51,551 nucleotides of DNA from Kiritimatiellia bacterium (lineage in GTDB: Bacteria; Verrucomicrobiota; Kiritimatiellia; RFP12; UBA1067). Each line of letters opens with the position of its first letter. Position 1 is the stretch's first letter. Under the pieces are notes generated by a model, which was given only the letters and a program-made list of their open reading frames with translations, was not told where the DNA came from and searched no databases. The position numbers and the translations under genes were made by a program. Location: positions 1 through 51,551 of the forward strand of contig JAFRBA010000129.1 of NCBI GenBank assembly GCA_017405115.1, written 5' to 3'. Positions 27,108 to 35,199 of this stretch are shown here, piece by piece.

Positions 27108-28493
27108 TTACTTCAGTACGATCCTGAACGTTGTCGTCTTGCCGGGGATGGAGGTACATGACACATTGCCGCCGTACGATTCCGCAATCGCCTTCACGAG
27201 AGCGAGACCGAGTCCGTTCCCCTGAAGGGAGCGGCTGGAATCGGCACGCCAGAACCTCTTGAACACGTGCGGAATGTCCTTCGCCTTGATGCCGGGTCCG
27301 GAATTCTCCACTTCAATCACGATTGGTGCCGACGTCAGCCGCACGACAACATGTCCTCCGCCGGGTGTGAACTTGACGGCGTTGTCTAAAAGATTTCCCA
27401 CCATCTGCTGCAACCTGCCCTTGTGTCCGCGGAACCGCACCGGACCGGACGGCAGCTGCGCGGAGAGGGTTATCCCCCTGTCATCGGCGAGCGCGGAGTA
27501 GAGTTCGAGCATTTCACCGAAGAAAGGGACGAGGTCGAGCTCCTCCGTTGGCGCCCTAGCTGCGCCGTATTCCGTCTGGGATATCTCCAGCATCATGTTG
27601 ATCATGGCGAGCATGGCGTCGATCTCTTCCATCACGTTCTCCGCGAGATTTCCGGCGGAATCAACGCCCATCGCATGCAGCTCTGCGGCTGCCTTCAGCC
27701 GCGTCAGGGGAGTCCGCAGGTCGTGCGCCATGTTCTCGGTGAGGACCCTCAGCTCCGTCAGCGTCTTTTCGATTTCTCCGGACATCGTGTTGAACGCGCC
27801 CTCAAGTTCGGCGATCTCGAAGCTTTCAGACGTGTCGGATATCCGCTCGGAATAGTCTCCGCGCTCTATGCGTCGCGCCGCTTTCGCCATGAGGCCGAGA
27901 GGCGCGGCAAAACGCCGCGCCAGCATGACGCCAACGATTCCGCCGACGACAAGAATGAGAACGCTCGTCGCAAGAAGAACGGCCAACACCCATCGAGCAT
28001 GCCGCTCATCGTTCGTCACGTTGTCGCCGACGGAAAGGATGTTTCCGTCCGGCAGGACCGTCTTGCGGACCCGCACCGCAATCGAATCCCCACCGCCGCT
28101 GCCGCCAGTCGCGGCAATCCTGTATGTCCTGTCGGAGGAGAGCACGCCTTGACGCATCTCCTCCACGACGTCCGGATTGGTCGATTCAACCAGGACGACG
28201 CCGCCTTTCGGATCGGTGAGGAGGAGAAAGACATTGCCGCGGCCGTGCTGCTCGACCGTCTCGCGAAAGTCCTTTGCCGTCTTTTTGATGTCGCATCCCG
28301 CTTCAACATACTCCGCCGCCAGATCGCCCGAGATAAGCTTGAGATTCTCGTGGTATGCGAGCACGTGGTGGCGGAGTATCGCGATGAACACGAATGCAGC
28401 CGAGACAACGAATATCACGCCGAAGGACAGCCAGTATCCCCACGCGATGCGCAGCCACATCGGCTTAAGGCGCGCGGATTCAGTCGAGCGCAT
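27108..28493 (-). CDS. Sensor histidine kinase
   Basis: 461 aa. Two membrane helices (about 20-40 and 168-190) bracket a ~125-residue periplasmic sensor. A HAMP domain follows (LARRFAAPLGLMAKAARRIE). The H-box ENMAHDLRTPLTRLK puts the phospho-accepting His at 257. The ATPase has NLLDNAVKFTP (N box), IEVENSGPGIKAKDIPHVF (G1/F) and GNGLGLALVKAIAESYGG (G2). It overlaps the response regulator gene by 14 bp. Resemblance to the CusS/PmrB type is general only. The signal is unknown. Confidence 0.95.
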   Translation of the reverse strand: MRSTESARLKPMWLRIAWGYWLSFGVIFVVSAAFVFIAILRHHVLAYHENLKLISGDLAAEYVEAGCDIKKTAKDFRETVEQHGRGNVFLLLTDPKGGVVLVESTNPDVVEEMRQGVLSSDRTYRIAATGGSGGGDSIAVRVRKTVLPDGNILSVGDNVTNDERHARWVLAVLLATSVLILVVGGIVGVMLARRFAAPLGLMAKAARRIERGDYSERISDTSESFEIAELEGAFNTMSGEIEKTLTELRVLTENMAHDLRTPLTRLKAAAELHAMGVDSAGNLAENVMEEIDAMLAMINMMLEISQTEYGAARAPTEELDLVPFFGEMLELYSALADDRGITLSAQLPSGPVRFRGHKGRLQQMVGNLLDNAVKFTPGGGHVVVRLTSAPIVIEVENSGPGIKAKDIPHVFKRFWRADSSRSLQGNGLGLALVKAIAESYGGNVSCTSIPGKTTTFRIVLK

Positions 28494-29151
28494 AGCCGAA
28501 CCCCCGCACAGTCTTGATCAGTTGGTGTCCCTCGGGCCTGTTTATCTTCTCGCGCAGCCGCGATATGCGGGACTCCACGACGTTCGTGCGCGGATCGAAA
28601 CTGTAACCCCATACGCGCTCGAGAATCATGTTTCGTGATACGATTCGTCCCCTGTTTCGCATCAGGTACTCGAGAAGCTTGTATTCGAGCGGCTGCAGAT
28701 CTACGGGCTCTCCGGCGCGAGTCACCTTGTGCGAAGCCAGATCCATCACAAGGTCGTCGTAACGCAGCTCAAGCGTCTGCTCCTGGTCCCGTGCTCGCCT
28801 CATCAATGCCTGAATCCTCGCTATCAATTCCACAATCGAAAACGGTTTGGCGAGGTAGTCGTCCGCACCGCCTTCTAGGCCTTGGACTTTTGCGTCAACG
28901 GATCCACGCGCAGACAATATCAACATCGGCTGCTTTCGCCCAGCCGCTCTTGCCTCGCGAATGATGGACAGCCCATCGCGCTTCGGCAACATCACATCGA
29001 CCACGGCAGCATCGTAGGCGTTGTGGAGCAGCGCCGACAAGCCTTCCTCGCCATCACGGCAGTGAGTAGTTGCAAATCCGGACTGCTGCAGGGCTCCGAC
29101 TACAAATGTCGCTGTTCGTTCATCATCCTCTATGATCAATACATGCTCCAT
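28480..29151 (-). CDS. OmpR-family response regulator
   Basis: 223 aa from ATG 29151 (GAGAGG upstream). Receiver domain 1-115 with acidic pair EDDE near residues 8-11, phospho-acceptor Asp52 in VVDVMLPKRDG and the LILSARGS and KPF segments. Winged-helix DNA-binding domain from about 125: LELRYDDLVMDLASHKV to VVESRISRLREKINRPEG and TVRGFGYALD. It heads the run kinase-GT39-GT2-NaPi and may control those genes, as PmrA-type regulators control ArnT operons; that is inference. Confidence 0.95.
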   Translation of the reverse strand: MEHVLIIEDDERTATFVVGALQQSGFATTHCRDGEEGLSALLHNAYDAAVVDVMLPKRDGLSIIREARAAGRKQPMLILSARGSVDAKVQGLEGGADDYLAKPFSIVELIARIQALMRRARDQEQTLELRYDDLVMDLASHKVTRAGEPVDLQPLEYKLLEYLMRNRGRIVSRNMILERVWGYSFDPRTNVVESRISRLREKINRPEGHQLIKTVRGFGYALD

Positions 29152-29214
29152 GTGACAATCCTCTCTGCTACGGCGAATTTCCTTCTGTTCATTTTGTGGC
29201 AAGTCGTCATTCGG

Positions 29215-29571
29215 TTATTCCTCGTCGCAGGGGATGGGCACTCCGAGCTGGGTGAAGAAATCGGCACCCCACTTGTCCATCGCGTGGACGATCGGCACGG
29301 TCGCCTTCCCGAGGTCGGTCAAGGCGTATTCAGTCTTGGGCGGAACGACGGGATAGACCTTGCGGGAAATGATGCCATCCGCCTCCATCTCGCGGAGTTG
29401 CTGGCTCAGCATCTTGGCAGTCGCCTGCGGCACCCTGCGTTGGATCTCGCTGTAGCGCATCACGCCTTTCTCGTTCAGCCACCAGATGATGATGGCCTTG
29501 TACTTCCCGCCGATGACGGCGATCGCCGCCTCCACCGTGCAGTGCAGTTTCTTCGCCTCGCTCTTTGTCAT
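29215..29571 (-). CDS. HxlR-family transcriptional regulator (copy 1)
   Basis: 118 aa winged-helix protein. LHCTVEAAIAVIGGKYKAII is the family start, with a single Cys at residue 11 where redox-sensing HxlR proteins (YodB, HypR) have theirs. RYSEIQRRVPQATAKMLSQQ is the recognition helix; DGIISRKVYPVVPPKTEYALT is the wing with the PPxxEYxLT motif. It is divergent from an NTF2-like gene and a flavin reductase. A perfect 15-bp palindrome lies in the shared intergenic region. A very similar regulator sits at 44206-44574. Confidence 0.93.
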   Translation of the reverse strand: MTKSEAKKLHCTVEAAIAVIGGKYKAIIIWWLNEKGVMRYSEIQRRVPQATAKMLSQQLREMEADGIISRKVYPVVPPKTEYALTDLGKATVPIVHAMDKWGADFFTQLGVPIPCDEE

Positions 29572-29595
29572 TTTCCAGCCTTACTTTACTTTTGG

Positions 29596-29610
29596 TTAGT
29601 ATGATACTAA
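29596..29610. promoter_or_regulatory. Palindromic operator candidate for HxlR copy 1
   Basis: TTAGTAT-G-ATACTAA is a perfect 7-bp inverted repeat with a 1-bp centre. It lies 24 bp upstream of the HxlR start and its centre is 19 bp before the -35 of the divergent gene, the expected place for HxlR binding to both promoters. Confidence 0.6.
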
Positions 29611-29621
29611 AAAGTGCATTC

Positions 29622-29651
29622 TTGCGCTTGTGGCGGATAGTATAGTATAAT
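29622..29651 (+). promoter_or_regulatory. Promoter of the NTF2-like/flavin reductase unit
   Basis: TTGCGC (29622-29627) and TATAAT (29646-29651) are separated by 18 bp. The box is embedded in TAGTATAGTATAATC, which recurs base for base at the second HxlR module (44637-44651). Confidence 0.6.
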
Positions 29652-29722
29652 CCGCGTCGTTCCGCAAGGGTAGGATTGACCTGCCCGCAAACAAGGCAAC
29701 AAACAGCGAAAAGGAAACAAAG

Positions 29723-30106
29723 ATGAGATCAAACATCGCAGACTACAACGCGGTCGTCGAGGCCGCATCGAAATTCACGCGCAGCGTCGCGGAGGGCGAC
29801 AGCAAATACGCCAAGGAGCTGTTCACGGCGGACGCCTGCCTGTTCGGCTTCCTCAACGGCAAATTCGAGCGCGGCAGCATCGAGCAGTTCTACCGCAACG
29901 TCGATACCGTCGGCGCGGGCGAGAACTTCAAGACGCGGATCGACGTGCTGGAGCTTGAGGAGACGCTTGCGGTCGTGCGCGTCCTCGAAGAGGGCTGGGG
30001 TGGCAAGATCGACTTCACGGACGTCCTTCTTCTCCTGAAGATCGACGGCGAATGGAAATGCGTCGCCAAGGCGTACAACCAGAACTCGAACACGGTGGAA
30101 AAGTAA
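29723..30106 (+). CDS. SnoaL/NTF2-like (lumazine-binding type) protein
   Basis: 127 aa. A cone-shaped NTF2 fold is indicated by the helices YNAVVEAASKFTRSVAEGDSKYA, then LFTADACLFGFLNG, then GAGENFKTRIDVLELEETLAVVRVLEEGWGG and FTDVLLLLKIDGEWKCVAKAYNQ. This is the pattern of the putative lumazine-binding / DUF4440 group, whose members are often small enzymes or binding proteins with no fixed role. The start has AAAAGGAAAC upstream. It is 11 bp ahead of the flavin reductase and is divergent from the HxlR regulator, which probably controls it. Confidence 0.85.
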   Translation: MRSNIADYNAVVEAASKFTRSVAEGDSKYAKELFTADACLFGFLNGKFERGSIEQFYRNVDTVGAGENFKTRIDVLELEETLAVVRVLEEGWGGKIDFTDVLLLLKIDGEWKCVAKAYNQNSNTVEK

Positions 30107-30117
30107 GGAACCTCGAA

Positions 30118-30696
30118 ATGGCAAAGAAGGATTTGGGCGTAGTCCCCGCTGTCTATCCGATGCCGGTACTCATCGTCGCCGCGTACGACAAGGACGGCAA
30201 AGTCAACGCGATGAACGCGGCGTGGGGCATGATCTGCGACATGGACAAGATCGCGCTCTTCATCAGCGAGGGACACAAGACGACGAAGAACATCCTTGAG
30301 ACAAAGGCGTTCACCGTCGCCATCGCAGACAAGGCGCACATGGATGTCGCAGACTACTTCGGAATTGCATCGGGCAACAACACGCCCGACAAGTTCGCGC
30401 GCACGGGCTACACGGCCGTCAAGTCACAGCGCGTCAACGCGCCGATCATTGACGAATTCCCCGTCACGATGGAATGCGAACTGGCGGAGGTCGTATCGAC
30501 CGAGACGATGTACTGCATCGTCGGGAAGATTGCCAATGTCGTTGCGGACGAAGCCGTGCTGTCCGAAAACGGCAAGGTCGATCCGGCAAAGCTCAATGCG
30601 CTCATCTTCGACCAGTTCCAGAGCGGCTACTATGTCTCCGGCGACAAGGTCGGCCAGGCCTGGAACGCCGGCAAACCGCTCATGCAGAAGAAGTAA
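30118..30696 (+). CDS. Flavin reductase-like FMN-binding protein
   Basis: 192 aa from ATG 30118; an earlier in-frame ATG overlaps the upstream gene. The split-barrel flavin-binding fold is shown by YPMPVLIVAAYDKDGKVNAM, AAWGMICDMDKIALFISEGH, KTTKNILETKAFTVAIADKAH and the GxxSGNNTPDKFARTG loop. The group contains FMN reductases and small flavoproteins that reduce acceptors with NAD(P)H. Control by a Cys-bearing HxlR regulator suggests induction by electrophiles or oxidants. A clear terminator follows the stop. Confidence 0.9.
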   Translation: MAKKDLGVVPAVYPMPVLIVAAYDKDGKVNAMNAAWGMICDMDKIALFISEGHKTTKNILETKAFTVAIADKAHMDVADYFGIASGNNTPDKFARTGYTAVKSQRVNAPIIDEFPVTMECELAEVVSTETMYCIVGKIANVVADEAVLSENGKVDPAKLNALIFDQFQSGYYVSGDKVGQAWNAGKPLMQKK

Positions 30697-30728
30697 AACC
30701 CACTTCCGAGCAAAGCGCACATAGCACG

Positions 30729-30761
30729 AAAACCCGCCACGCCACCGCGTGCCGGGCTTTT
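30729..30761 (+). terminator. Rho-independent terminator after flavin reductase
   Basis: AAAACCCG and CACGC pair with GCGTG and CGGGCTTTT around a 4-nt loop, with one mismatch and one bulge, followed by TTTTCTTTC. The A-run on the left arm makes it usable from both strands. Confidence 0.75.
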
Positions 30762-30869
30762 CTTTCAATCAGGCGCTCAGACCGGCTTCATGCACCTTGA
30801 ACCCACCATTGAGCACGATCTTTCATTGTGCATAGTCGGTAGCGGACTGCCGCGCCATGCCGCGCAAGA

Positions 30870-31081
30870 GGGACGTCAACTTGTCCCACTACGGAAATGC
30901 GATTAGTCGCATGTGGTCTCCTTTCGGTTGGGTGAGAAACGGAGTATTGACGCGGCGGAGAAACGCCGCGTCAGGGCATAAGATGTTTATTGCCGCCGGA
31001 TCAGATTTTTCCGGCGGCAAAGTGTGGGGTTTGGAAGAAGCGAGGGGCTGAAATGCGAACCGCCGCCCAAATGGGCGGCGG
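30870..31081. other. Intergenic block with five perfect hairpins
   Basis: Between convergent genes (gap 30697-31110) five perfect stems follow each other: 30870-30887 (GGGAC/GTCCC), 30897-30912 (ATGCGA-TTAG-TCGCAT), 30949-30972 (GACGCGGCG/CGCCGCGTC), 30990-31020 (TTGCCGCCGGA/TCCGGCGGCAA) and 31060-31081 (CCGCCGCCC-AAAT-GGGCGGCGG). A 64-codon frame crosses them but looks like a by-product. This may be a structured RNA or a palindromic repeat element. Confidence 0.55.
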
Positions 31082-31110
31082 CGGAGTTGCGACAGCGTAT
31101 AATCTATCGT

Positions 31111-31599
31111 CTATTGGGTGGCGTCTGCTCCTGTCGGTCTGCGATATGTCACAAGTGCCGCGTAGTATGAGCGCGCTTTTCGGGCGGCGAGAAGTACCGC
31201 CGAAAGCGGACAGAGAAACAGCCCGGTCACGGCGAGAACAAAACCAATGCCGCATTCTTCCGTAGGATGCAACAACCCTTTGTACAATCCCGCAACATTA
31301 GACCAAGAGACAATTGCCAGCAAGACAAGCGCAACCCAATAGAACCATCTTACATGACGCCATGCGAACAGCGCAAGCGCAGAAAGAATGGCCAGCACGG
31401 CGAGCGCAGGAATCACCAAGCGCCAAAAGTTTTCAGGATGCGAAGAACCGCCAACCCATCCAGAGGACATCATCGCGCCAATCAACAAGACGGGAGCCAT
31501 GATGCACCAATCGGCAAGGAGAACGCCAACCCAAAGAACGAACGGCGGCAAGGGGCGTTTGCGCGGCGGATTCTGAATGCTCGGCGGCAAAACACTCAC
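31111..31599 (-). CDS. Four-TM membrane protein, unknown
   Basis: 162 aa from GTG 31599, chosen because GTGA overlaps the stop of the upstream gene by 4 bp and GAGGG lies 9 nt before it; an ATG at 31617 is less well placed. Four membrane helices are predicted at about PFVLWVGVLLADWCIMAPVL, LVIPALAVLAILSALALFA, WFYWVALVLLAIVSW and GIGFVLAVTGLFLCPLSAVL. The N-terminus is Pro/Arg-rich and cytoplasmic. I do not recognise the family. It is the last gene of a three-gene operon with two secreted proteins. Confidence 0.65.
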   Translation of the reverse strand: MSVLPPSIQNPPRKRPLPPFVLWVGVLLADWCIMAPVLLIGAMMSSGWVGGSSHPENFWRLVIPALAVLAILSALALFAWRHVRWFYWVALVLLAIVSWSNVAGLYKGLLHPTEECGIGFVLAVTGLFLCPLSAVLLAARKARSYYAALVTYRRPTGADATQ

Positions 31600-32537
31600 C
31601 GCCAACCACCCTCGCATTCAAGGTTGGTGTCGTTTGGCTTTGGATTAAATGCCGTGCGCATGTTAAGCTTTATGCCATATTCCGACTTCTCGAAAATCAA
31701 ACCGTAATTGGCCGATACGAGTTCGCCCTTGTCATTGACCTTCGTTCGCGTCCTATAAACCATGTACTTGTCTCTGGGCATTTCAACATCTCGCTCAACA
31801 TTGCCGGTCTTGCGGTCGTAAACATATTCAAGTGCTTTCAGATAAACCGCATTCGTATCTGCGCCATAGCATCGATTCATCTTGCTGAAATCGTCTGTCG
31901 GCACAAGATACACGCCGTCAAGGCAGTTAGTCATCGTGATGTCAAGATGCGAGTAAACCTGAAACCAGTTTGTCGGGGAACGCCAGAAATCATATTTGAT
32001 CTGCAAATCATCATATTTGCCTTTCCCGTATGGAGGACACCAGTCGAACCGCTGCAGGTCAAGTCCCATGACAACATTTGTAGCTGGATATTTCAGCTCT
32101 TGGAATGTTCCGCCTTTGAGTATCAACTTGGCAGGGTTGCGCCGCTTCTTCAAGGTAACTGGTATGTCCACAGGCCCGTTTGACCACTTGCGCGCCTTTG
32201 TCGCCTCTTTCTCGGATAGGGTTATGAAAGCGGTTGTCTTTAGAAGCGTATCATAATATCCGTCTTTCCTTGCCCAAACCTTGAACTCGCCATTGCACGG
32301 ATACTTAGCCTCGACAATTCCGTCGGCATCCGCTTCTTTTGTCACGCCCGTAGTTTTCGTATCGCTAATGTAAAATGCCGCCGTGACCGTTGCGCCCCCT
32401 ACGGGCCGACCCTCATCGTCCACAATGCGCAATCGTACATCTGCTAACGCATTGTTGTAGTAGGGATTGTAATCCGCAAGGACAGACCCGCTCAAGGCGA
32501 AAGTCAAGGCAATCAATCCAGTAAAAGAGTCTCTCAT
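31596..32537 (-). CDS. Secreted protein with carboxypeptidase-regulatory-like (Ig) domain
   Basis: 313 aa. Signal peptide MRDSFTGLIALTFALSGSVLA. Residues about 33-110 form a CarboxypepD_reg-like beta-sandwich: ADVRLRIVDDEGRPVGGATVTAAFY, then DADGIVEAKYPCNGEFKVWARKDGYY. The remaining 190 residues are not recognised; they include GLDLQRFDWCPPYGKGKYDD and FGYD-like aromatic strands. Probably periplasmic or surface-located. It overlaps the hydrolase gene upstream by 4 bp and the membrane protein downstream by 4 bp, so all three are translationally coupled. Confidence 0.7.
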   Translation of the reverse strand: MRDSFTGLIALTFALSGSVLADYNPYYNNALADVRLRIVDDEGRPVGGATVTAAFYISDTKTTGVTKEADADGIVEAKYPCNGEFKVWARKDGYYDTLLKTTAFITLSEKEATKARKWSNGPVDIPVTLKKRRNPAKLILKGGTFQELKYPATNVVMGLDLQRFDWCPPYGKGKYDDLQIKYDFWRSPTNWFQVYSHLDITMTNCLDGVYLVPTDDFSKMNRCYGADTNAVYLKALEYVYDRKTGNVERDVEMPRDKYMVYRTRTKVNDKGELVSANYGLIFEKSEYGIKLNMRTAFNPKPNDTNLECEGGWR

Positions 32538-33739
32538 CTCAATCCTCCAACTTCCACTATTTTCTGAAATACTTTATGAGTGTAGTAATAGGCAACATCC
32601 TTTATGTCCGAATGAAGCCAGTTGTCGCCCAGGTCGTCACTGCCGACAGCGGCAGGTGGGCGCGGCCATCCATTCGGCTTGAAAGCAAGTGTGTTCATGT
32701 CAATTGACTGTATCAAATCATCTCTAAAGCGAGTTCGCCCTGTCGGCGGCGAAAGGGCGGGAATGCCCTGCGCCAAATGCGAATCAATCTCCAAACGGCT
32801 TTGCGATGGGTTCATGATCGAGCTTGGATAGGGATTGAATACCATGTTCGTGCTGAACACGGAAACGTCTTGGACGGCATTCGCCTGCTGCGGATACCAC
32901 ATCCTGTATCCCGACTCATGCATCCTGAATCCCCACCCAGACCAGTGCGTTGTACCCATGAACGCAAGCAGCCACCGACGCCCCTTGTAGAGTTCCTGTT
33001 TGTGCCAAGAATAACGGTCGCCCCAGTGTCCGGACGGGTTGACGCCGGCGGCAACTGATGGGTTGTGACTCGTAGTGTAGATTTCAAGAACCTCGTCGCC
33101 GGAAGAGTAGAAATTAACTGCGACTGATGCCACATTTGCGAATCTGCCGCGCCAAGTCAACTGGCCTCGTGAGTCATTTGCAGCGAACAACTCGTTCCAT
33201 CTTGCCGTCCAGCAGACATTTGTGTAATCCATCCAATCATCATGTACAAGATGATTCTGCGGATCGGGGTTGAAAAGCGAGGGATCGAACGCCTCGGACG
33301 GAATGGCGGAGTTGAGCATAATCAACTTCTCGACCTGCATTCCATAGTCCTGAATCGCGGCGGCGGCAACCATCGTGCCGAGGCTGTGCGCGATGACAAC
33401 ACGCCGACCGGGGATGCTGTTAACATACGGGGCGAGGTGCGATGCGGTCACAAAGGCGTTTGAGACGTTGACTTGGTAATTGTACGACGGCCCGATGTCC
33501 GACTCCCACGCAACAGGGTGAAACTCCATGTTCGCCCCGGCCTGCCACAGCCGCTTGAACATTTCCGCCGCCCATGCGCGGGCGTCTTGTTCGCTTACGT
33601 TCGCGCCATGGATGAAAAAGACATTTGCCTTTTCTGCGCGGGCGGCAAACGGCAACAGAACCGCCGCGAACGCGAGAAGCGTTGCCGCGATGCGGCGGCA
33701 AATCTGCCACGATGCTTGTTTGTGTCGTAGTAGTCTCAT
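32534..33739 (-). CDS. Secreted alpha/beta hydrolase
   Basis: 401 aa with an N-terminal signal (ATLLAFAAVLLPFAARAE). The hydrolase core starts NVFFIHGANVSEQDARAWAAE, the HGxxV oxyanion strand; the nucleophile elbow VVIAHSLGTMVAAAA gives Ser119. A late His is likely in LHSDIKDVAYYYTHK or HWSGWGFRMH. The HSLG type is common to lipase/esterase and acyltransferase-like hydrolases; substrate unknown. The gene heads a three-gene operon and has an extended -10 box about 8 nt from its expected transcript start. Confidence 0.82.
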   Translation of the reverse strand: MRLLRHKQASWQICRRIAATLLAFAAVLLPFAARAEKANVFFIHGANVSEQDARAWAAEMFKRLWQAGANMEFHPVAWESDIGPSYNYQVNVSNAFVTASHLAPYVNSIPGRRVVIAHSLGTMVAAAAIQDYGMQVEKLIMLNSAIPSEAFDPSLFNPDPQNHLVHDDWMDYTNVCWTARWNELFAANDSRGQLTWRGRFANVASVAVNFYSSGDEVLEIYTTSHNPSVAAGVNPSGHWGDRYSWHKQELYKGRRWLLAFMGTTHWSGWGFRMHESGYRMWYPQQANAVQDVSVFSTNMVFNPYPSSIMNPSQSRLEIDSHLAQGIPALSPPTGRTRFRDDLIQSIDMNTLAFKPNGWPRPPAAVGSDDLGDNWLHSDIKDVAYYYTHKVFQKIVEVGGLR

Positions 33740-33753
33740 GCTGGATGGCGCTA

Positions 33754-33762
33754 ATTATACCA
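33754..33762 (-). promoter_or_regulatory. Extended -10 promoter of the hydrolase operon
   Basis: Minus-strand TTTGGTATAAT contains TGG + TATAAT (33759-33754). The start site would be near 33747, only about 8 nt before the ATG at 33739, so the mRNA may be close to leaderless. Confidence 0.55.
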
Positions 33763-33824
33763 AATATGGCGTATTGCTGGATCGGAACTTTACAATTTAC
33801 AGCGAAATTACAGTACCACATCCC

Positions 33825-34163
33825 CTATGATTCGACCGCCACAAGAAGATATGTTCCACCTGGATCAAGTTCTGGCAATCGTGACAGCAACACTTGAGCG
33901 CATACGTTCCCTTGCCATCGGGATGCGGAAAGCCATGCTTGCAATTCCGGCACAGACATCTTTACTGCGGAACACCCCCAATCAAGTTTCTTTACGTTGG
34001 GTTCATCTAAGATTGCCCAATACAGGTCACGTTCTCCTGGATAGGTCGGCCACGGCCTATCAATCTCATAAGCTGGATCTGGCATATAGCCATTATAATT
34101 TCCAGGAACATCAAAATCGAACTTGTCCGATTTTACCATACCGATAAAGACATCAAGAAACAT
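33825..34163 (-). CDS. Hypothetical protein, 112 aa
   Basis: The ATG at 34163 has GAGGTGACGAA upstream. The protein is rich in Trp, Tyr and Asp (YMPDPAYEIDRPWPTYPGER, then YWAILDEPNVKKLDWGCS) and has no signal peptide or membrane helix. I recognise no family; the W-x-P and acid-rich pattern looks like the small immunity or SMI1-like proteins in a general way only. It lies 33 bp after the Sel1 gene at the end of the RiPP operon and could serve as an immunity or accessory gene; that is inference from position. Confidence 0.5.
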   Translation of the reverse strand: MFLDVFIGMVKSDKFDFDVPGNYNGYMPDPAYEIDRPWPTYPGERDLYWAILDEPNVKKLDWGCSAVKMSVPELQAWLSASRWQGNVCAQVLLSRLPELDPGGTYLLVAVES

Positions 34164-34196
34164 TTCGTCACCTCACTTTTGTTTTCGTCCAAGTTC

Positions 34197-35183
34197 TTAT
34201 TCAATGACCGTTACAATTCCGGCATCCTTCAATGCGTTAAAGTTTGATTGCGCCGCTTTGTCACCGAGGAAGTATCTCATTATCGAATCGGATATCAGTT
34301 GCGACGGAGCGAAGGCAACAAGGGCGCATGTCTTGGCTGCAATATCGTTCATTTCATGTCGTGTCGTAAACACATAGTAAACCTCGTCTCTCCCGCCTTT
34401 GTGGGGAATGGTGAAGTAGCCGAAAGTGAAATCGTCGTTAAGAATCCATTTCGCACTTGACTTATCATTTGGCTTCTTGCTGCGCTTCTGTTCCATGCAC
34501 TTCATCAATTCTCTCACGCTCTCAATCTGCGCCTCGCACATCTTTACTGTCGTATCTGCAAATGAAAGTCCATTCGTGCCATCCTCGCTCCAGCGTATTT
34601 CACCATCTGGGAACTGTGCCAATTTGCCTTTGATTGATGTCTCAAATCGTTTGGTAAAATCAAGGTTAAGTCCTGTAGCGTTCGTGACAGATAATAAGGC
34701 GGGAAACGGACTCCAACTTGGATCCGTGAATCCAAGCCACTTGTCTATGTACGCTCTTCTCGCGCACTCAACGCGGAAAGCAAGCGGCTCGTTCGAAACT
34801 GGCAATGGCCGACCACCTTTCGCTGTTATGGCGTCAGCTGCATTATCAATCAGAACTCTTTCATCGCCGTGATACGCCAACCGAAGGACTGCTTTCATCA
34901 TTTCCGAACCACGATGCCCAGCCCTGCACCACCATTTCATGGCTTCGTCCTTGTCCTCAATCGTGGCGTTCTTATCGTAGTAGGCCCAGCCCATCATCTC
35001 TTGAGCCTCGACATTTCCTTCTTCGGCTGCCTTAAGGTAGCGCTCCGCATCCTTTTTGGTAATCCCATGTTCTCCACTCAAACGTTTGGCATTATCTACT
35101 TGCGGCTCGTCGCTCTTGGCATAGGCGTAGATCGCAATCACGCCCGAAAATAACGCAACGATAATGGTTTTATTGTAGTTCAT
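34197..35183 (-). CDS. Sel1-repeat exported protein
   Basis: 328 aa. An N-terminal helix (TIIVALFSGVIAIYAYA) acts as signal or anchor. Residues about 45-110 contain Sel1-like repeats: DAERYLKAAEEGNVEAQEMMGWAYYDKN and KDEAMKWWCRAGHRGSEMMKAVLRLAYHG. The remaining 200 residues are not recognised; they include WILNDDFTFGYFTIPHKGGRDEVYYVF. Sel1 repeats mediate protein-protein contacts in the periplasm or membrane. It follows the ABC exporter by 16 bp, suggesting a role in peptide export, immunity or handling. Confidence 0.7.
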   Translation of the reverse strand: MNYNKTIIVALFSGVIAIYAYAKSDEPQVDNAKRLSGEHGITKKDAERYLKAAEEGNVEAQEMMGWAYYDKNATIEDKDEAMKWWCRAGHRGSEMMKAVLRLAYHGDERVLIDNAADAITAKGGRPLPVSNEPLAFRVECARRAYIDKWLGFTDPSWSPFPALLSVTNATGLNLDFTKRFETSIKGKLAQFPDGEIRWSEDGTNGLSFADTTVKMCEAQIESVRELMKCMEQKRSKKPNDKSSAKWILNDDFTFGYFTIPHKGGRDEVYYVFTTRHEMNDIAAKTCALVAFAPSQLISDSIMRYFLGDKAAQSNFNALKDAGIVTVIE

Positions 35184-35199
35184 TTTAATGTCCTTTTGG

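Noticed and set aside
30857..31051. 64-codon plus-strand frame across the hairpin block
   Set aside because: Crosses three perfect stems, lacks a ribosome site and a recognisable fold; better explained as structured or repeat DNA.
31098..31103. Plus-strand TATAAT as a promoter
   Set aside because: No plus-strand gene follows it; the genes downstream are on the minus strand.
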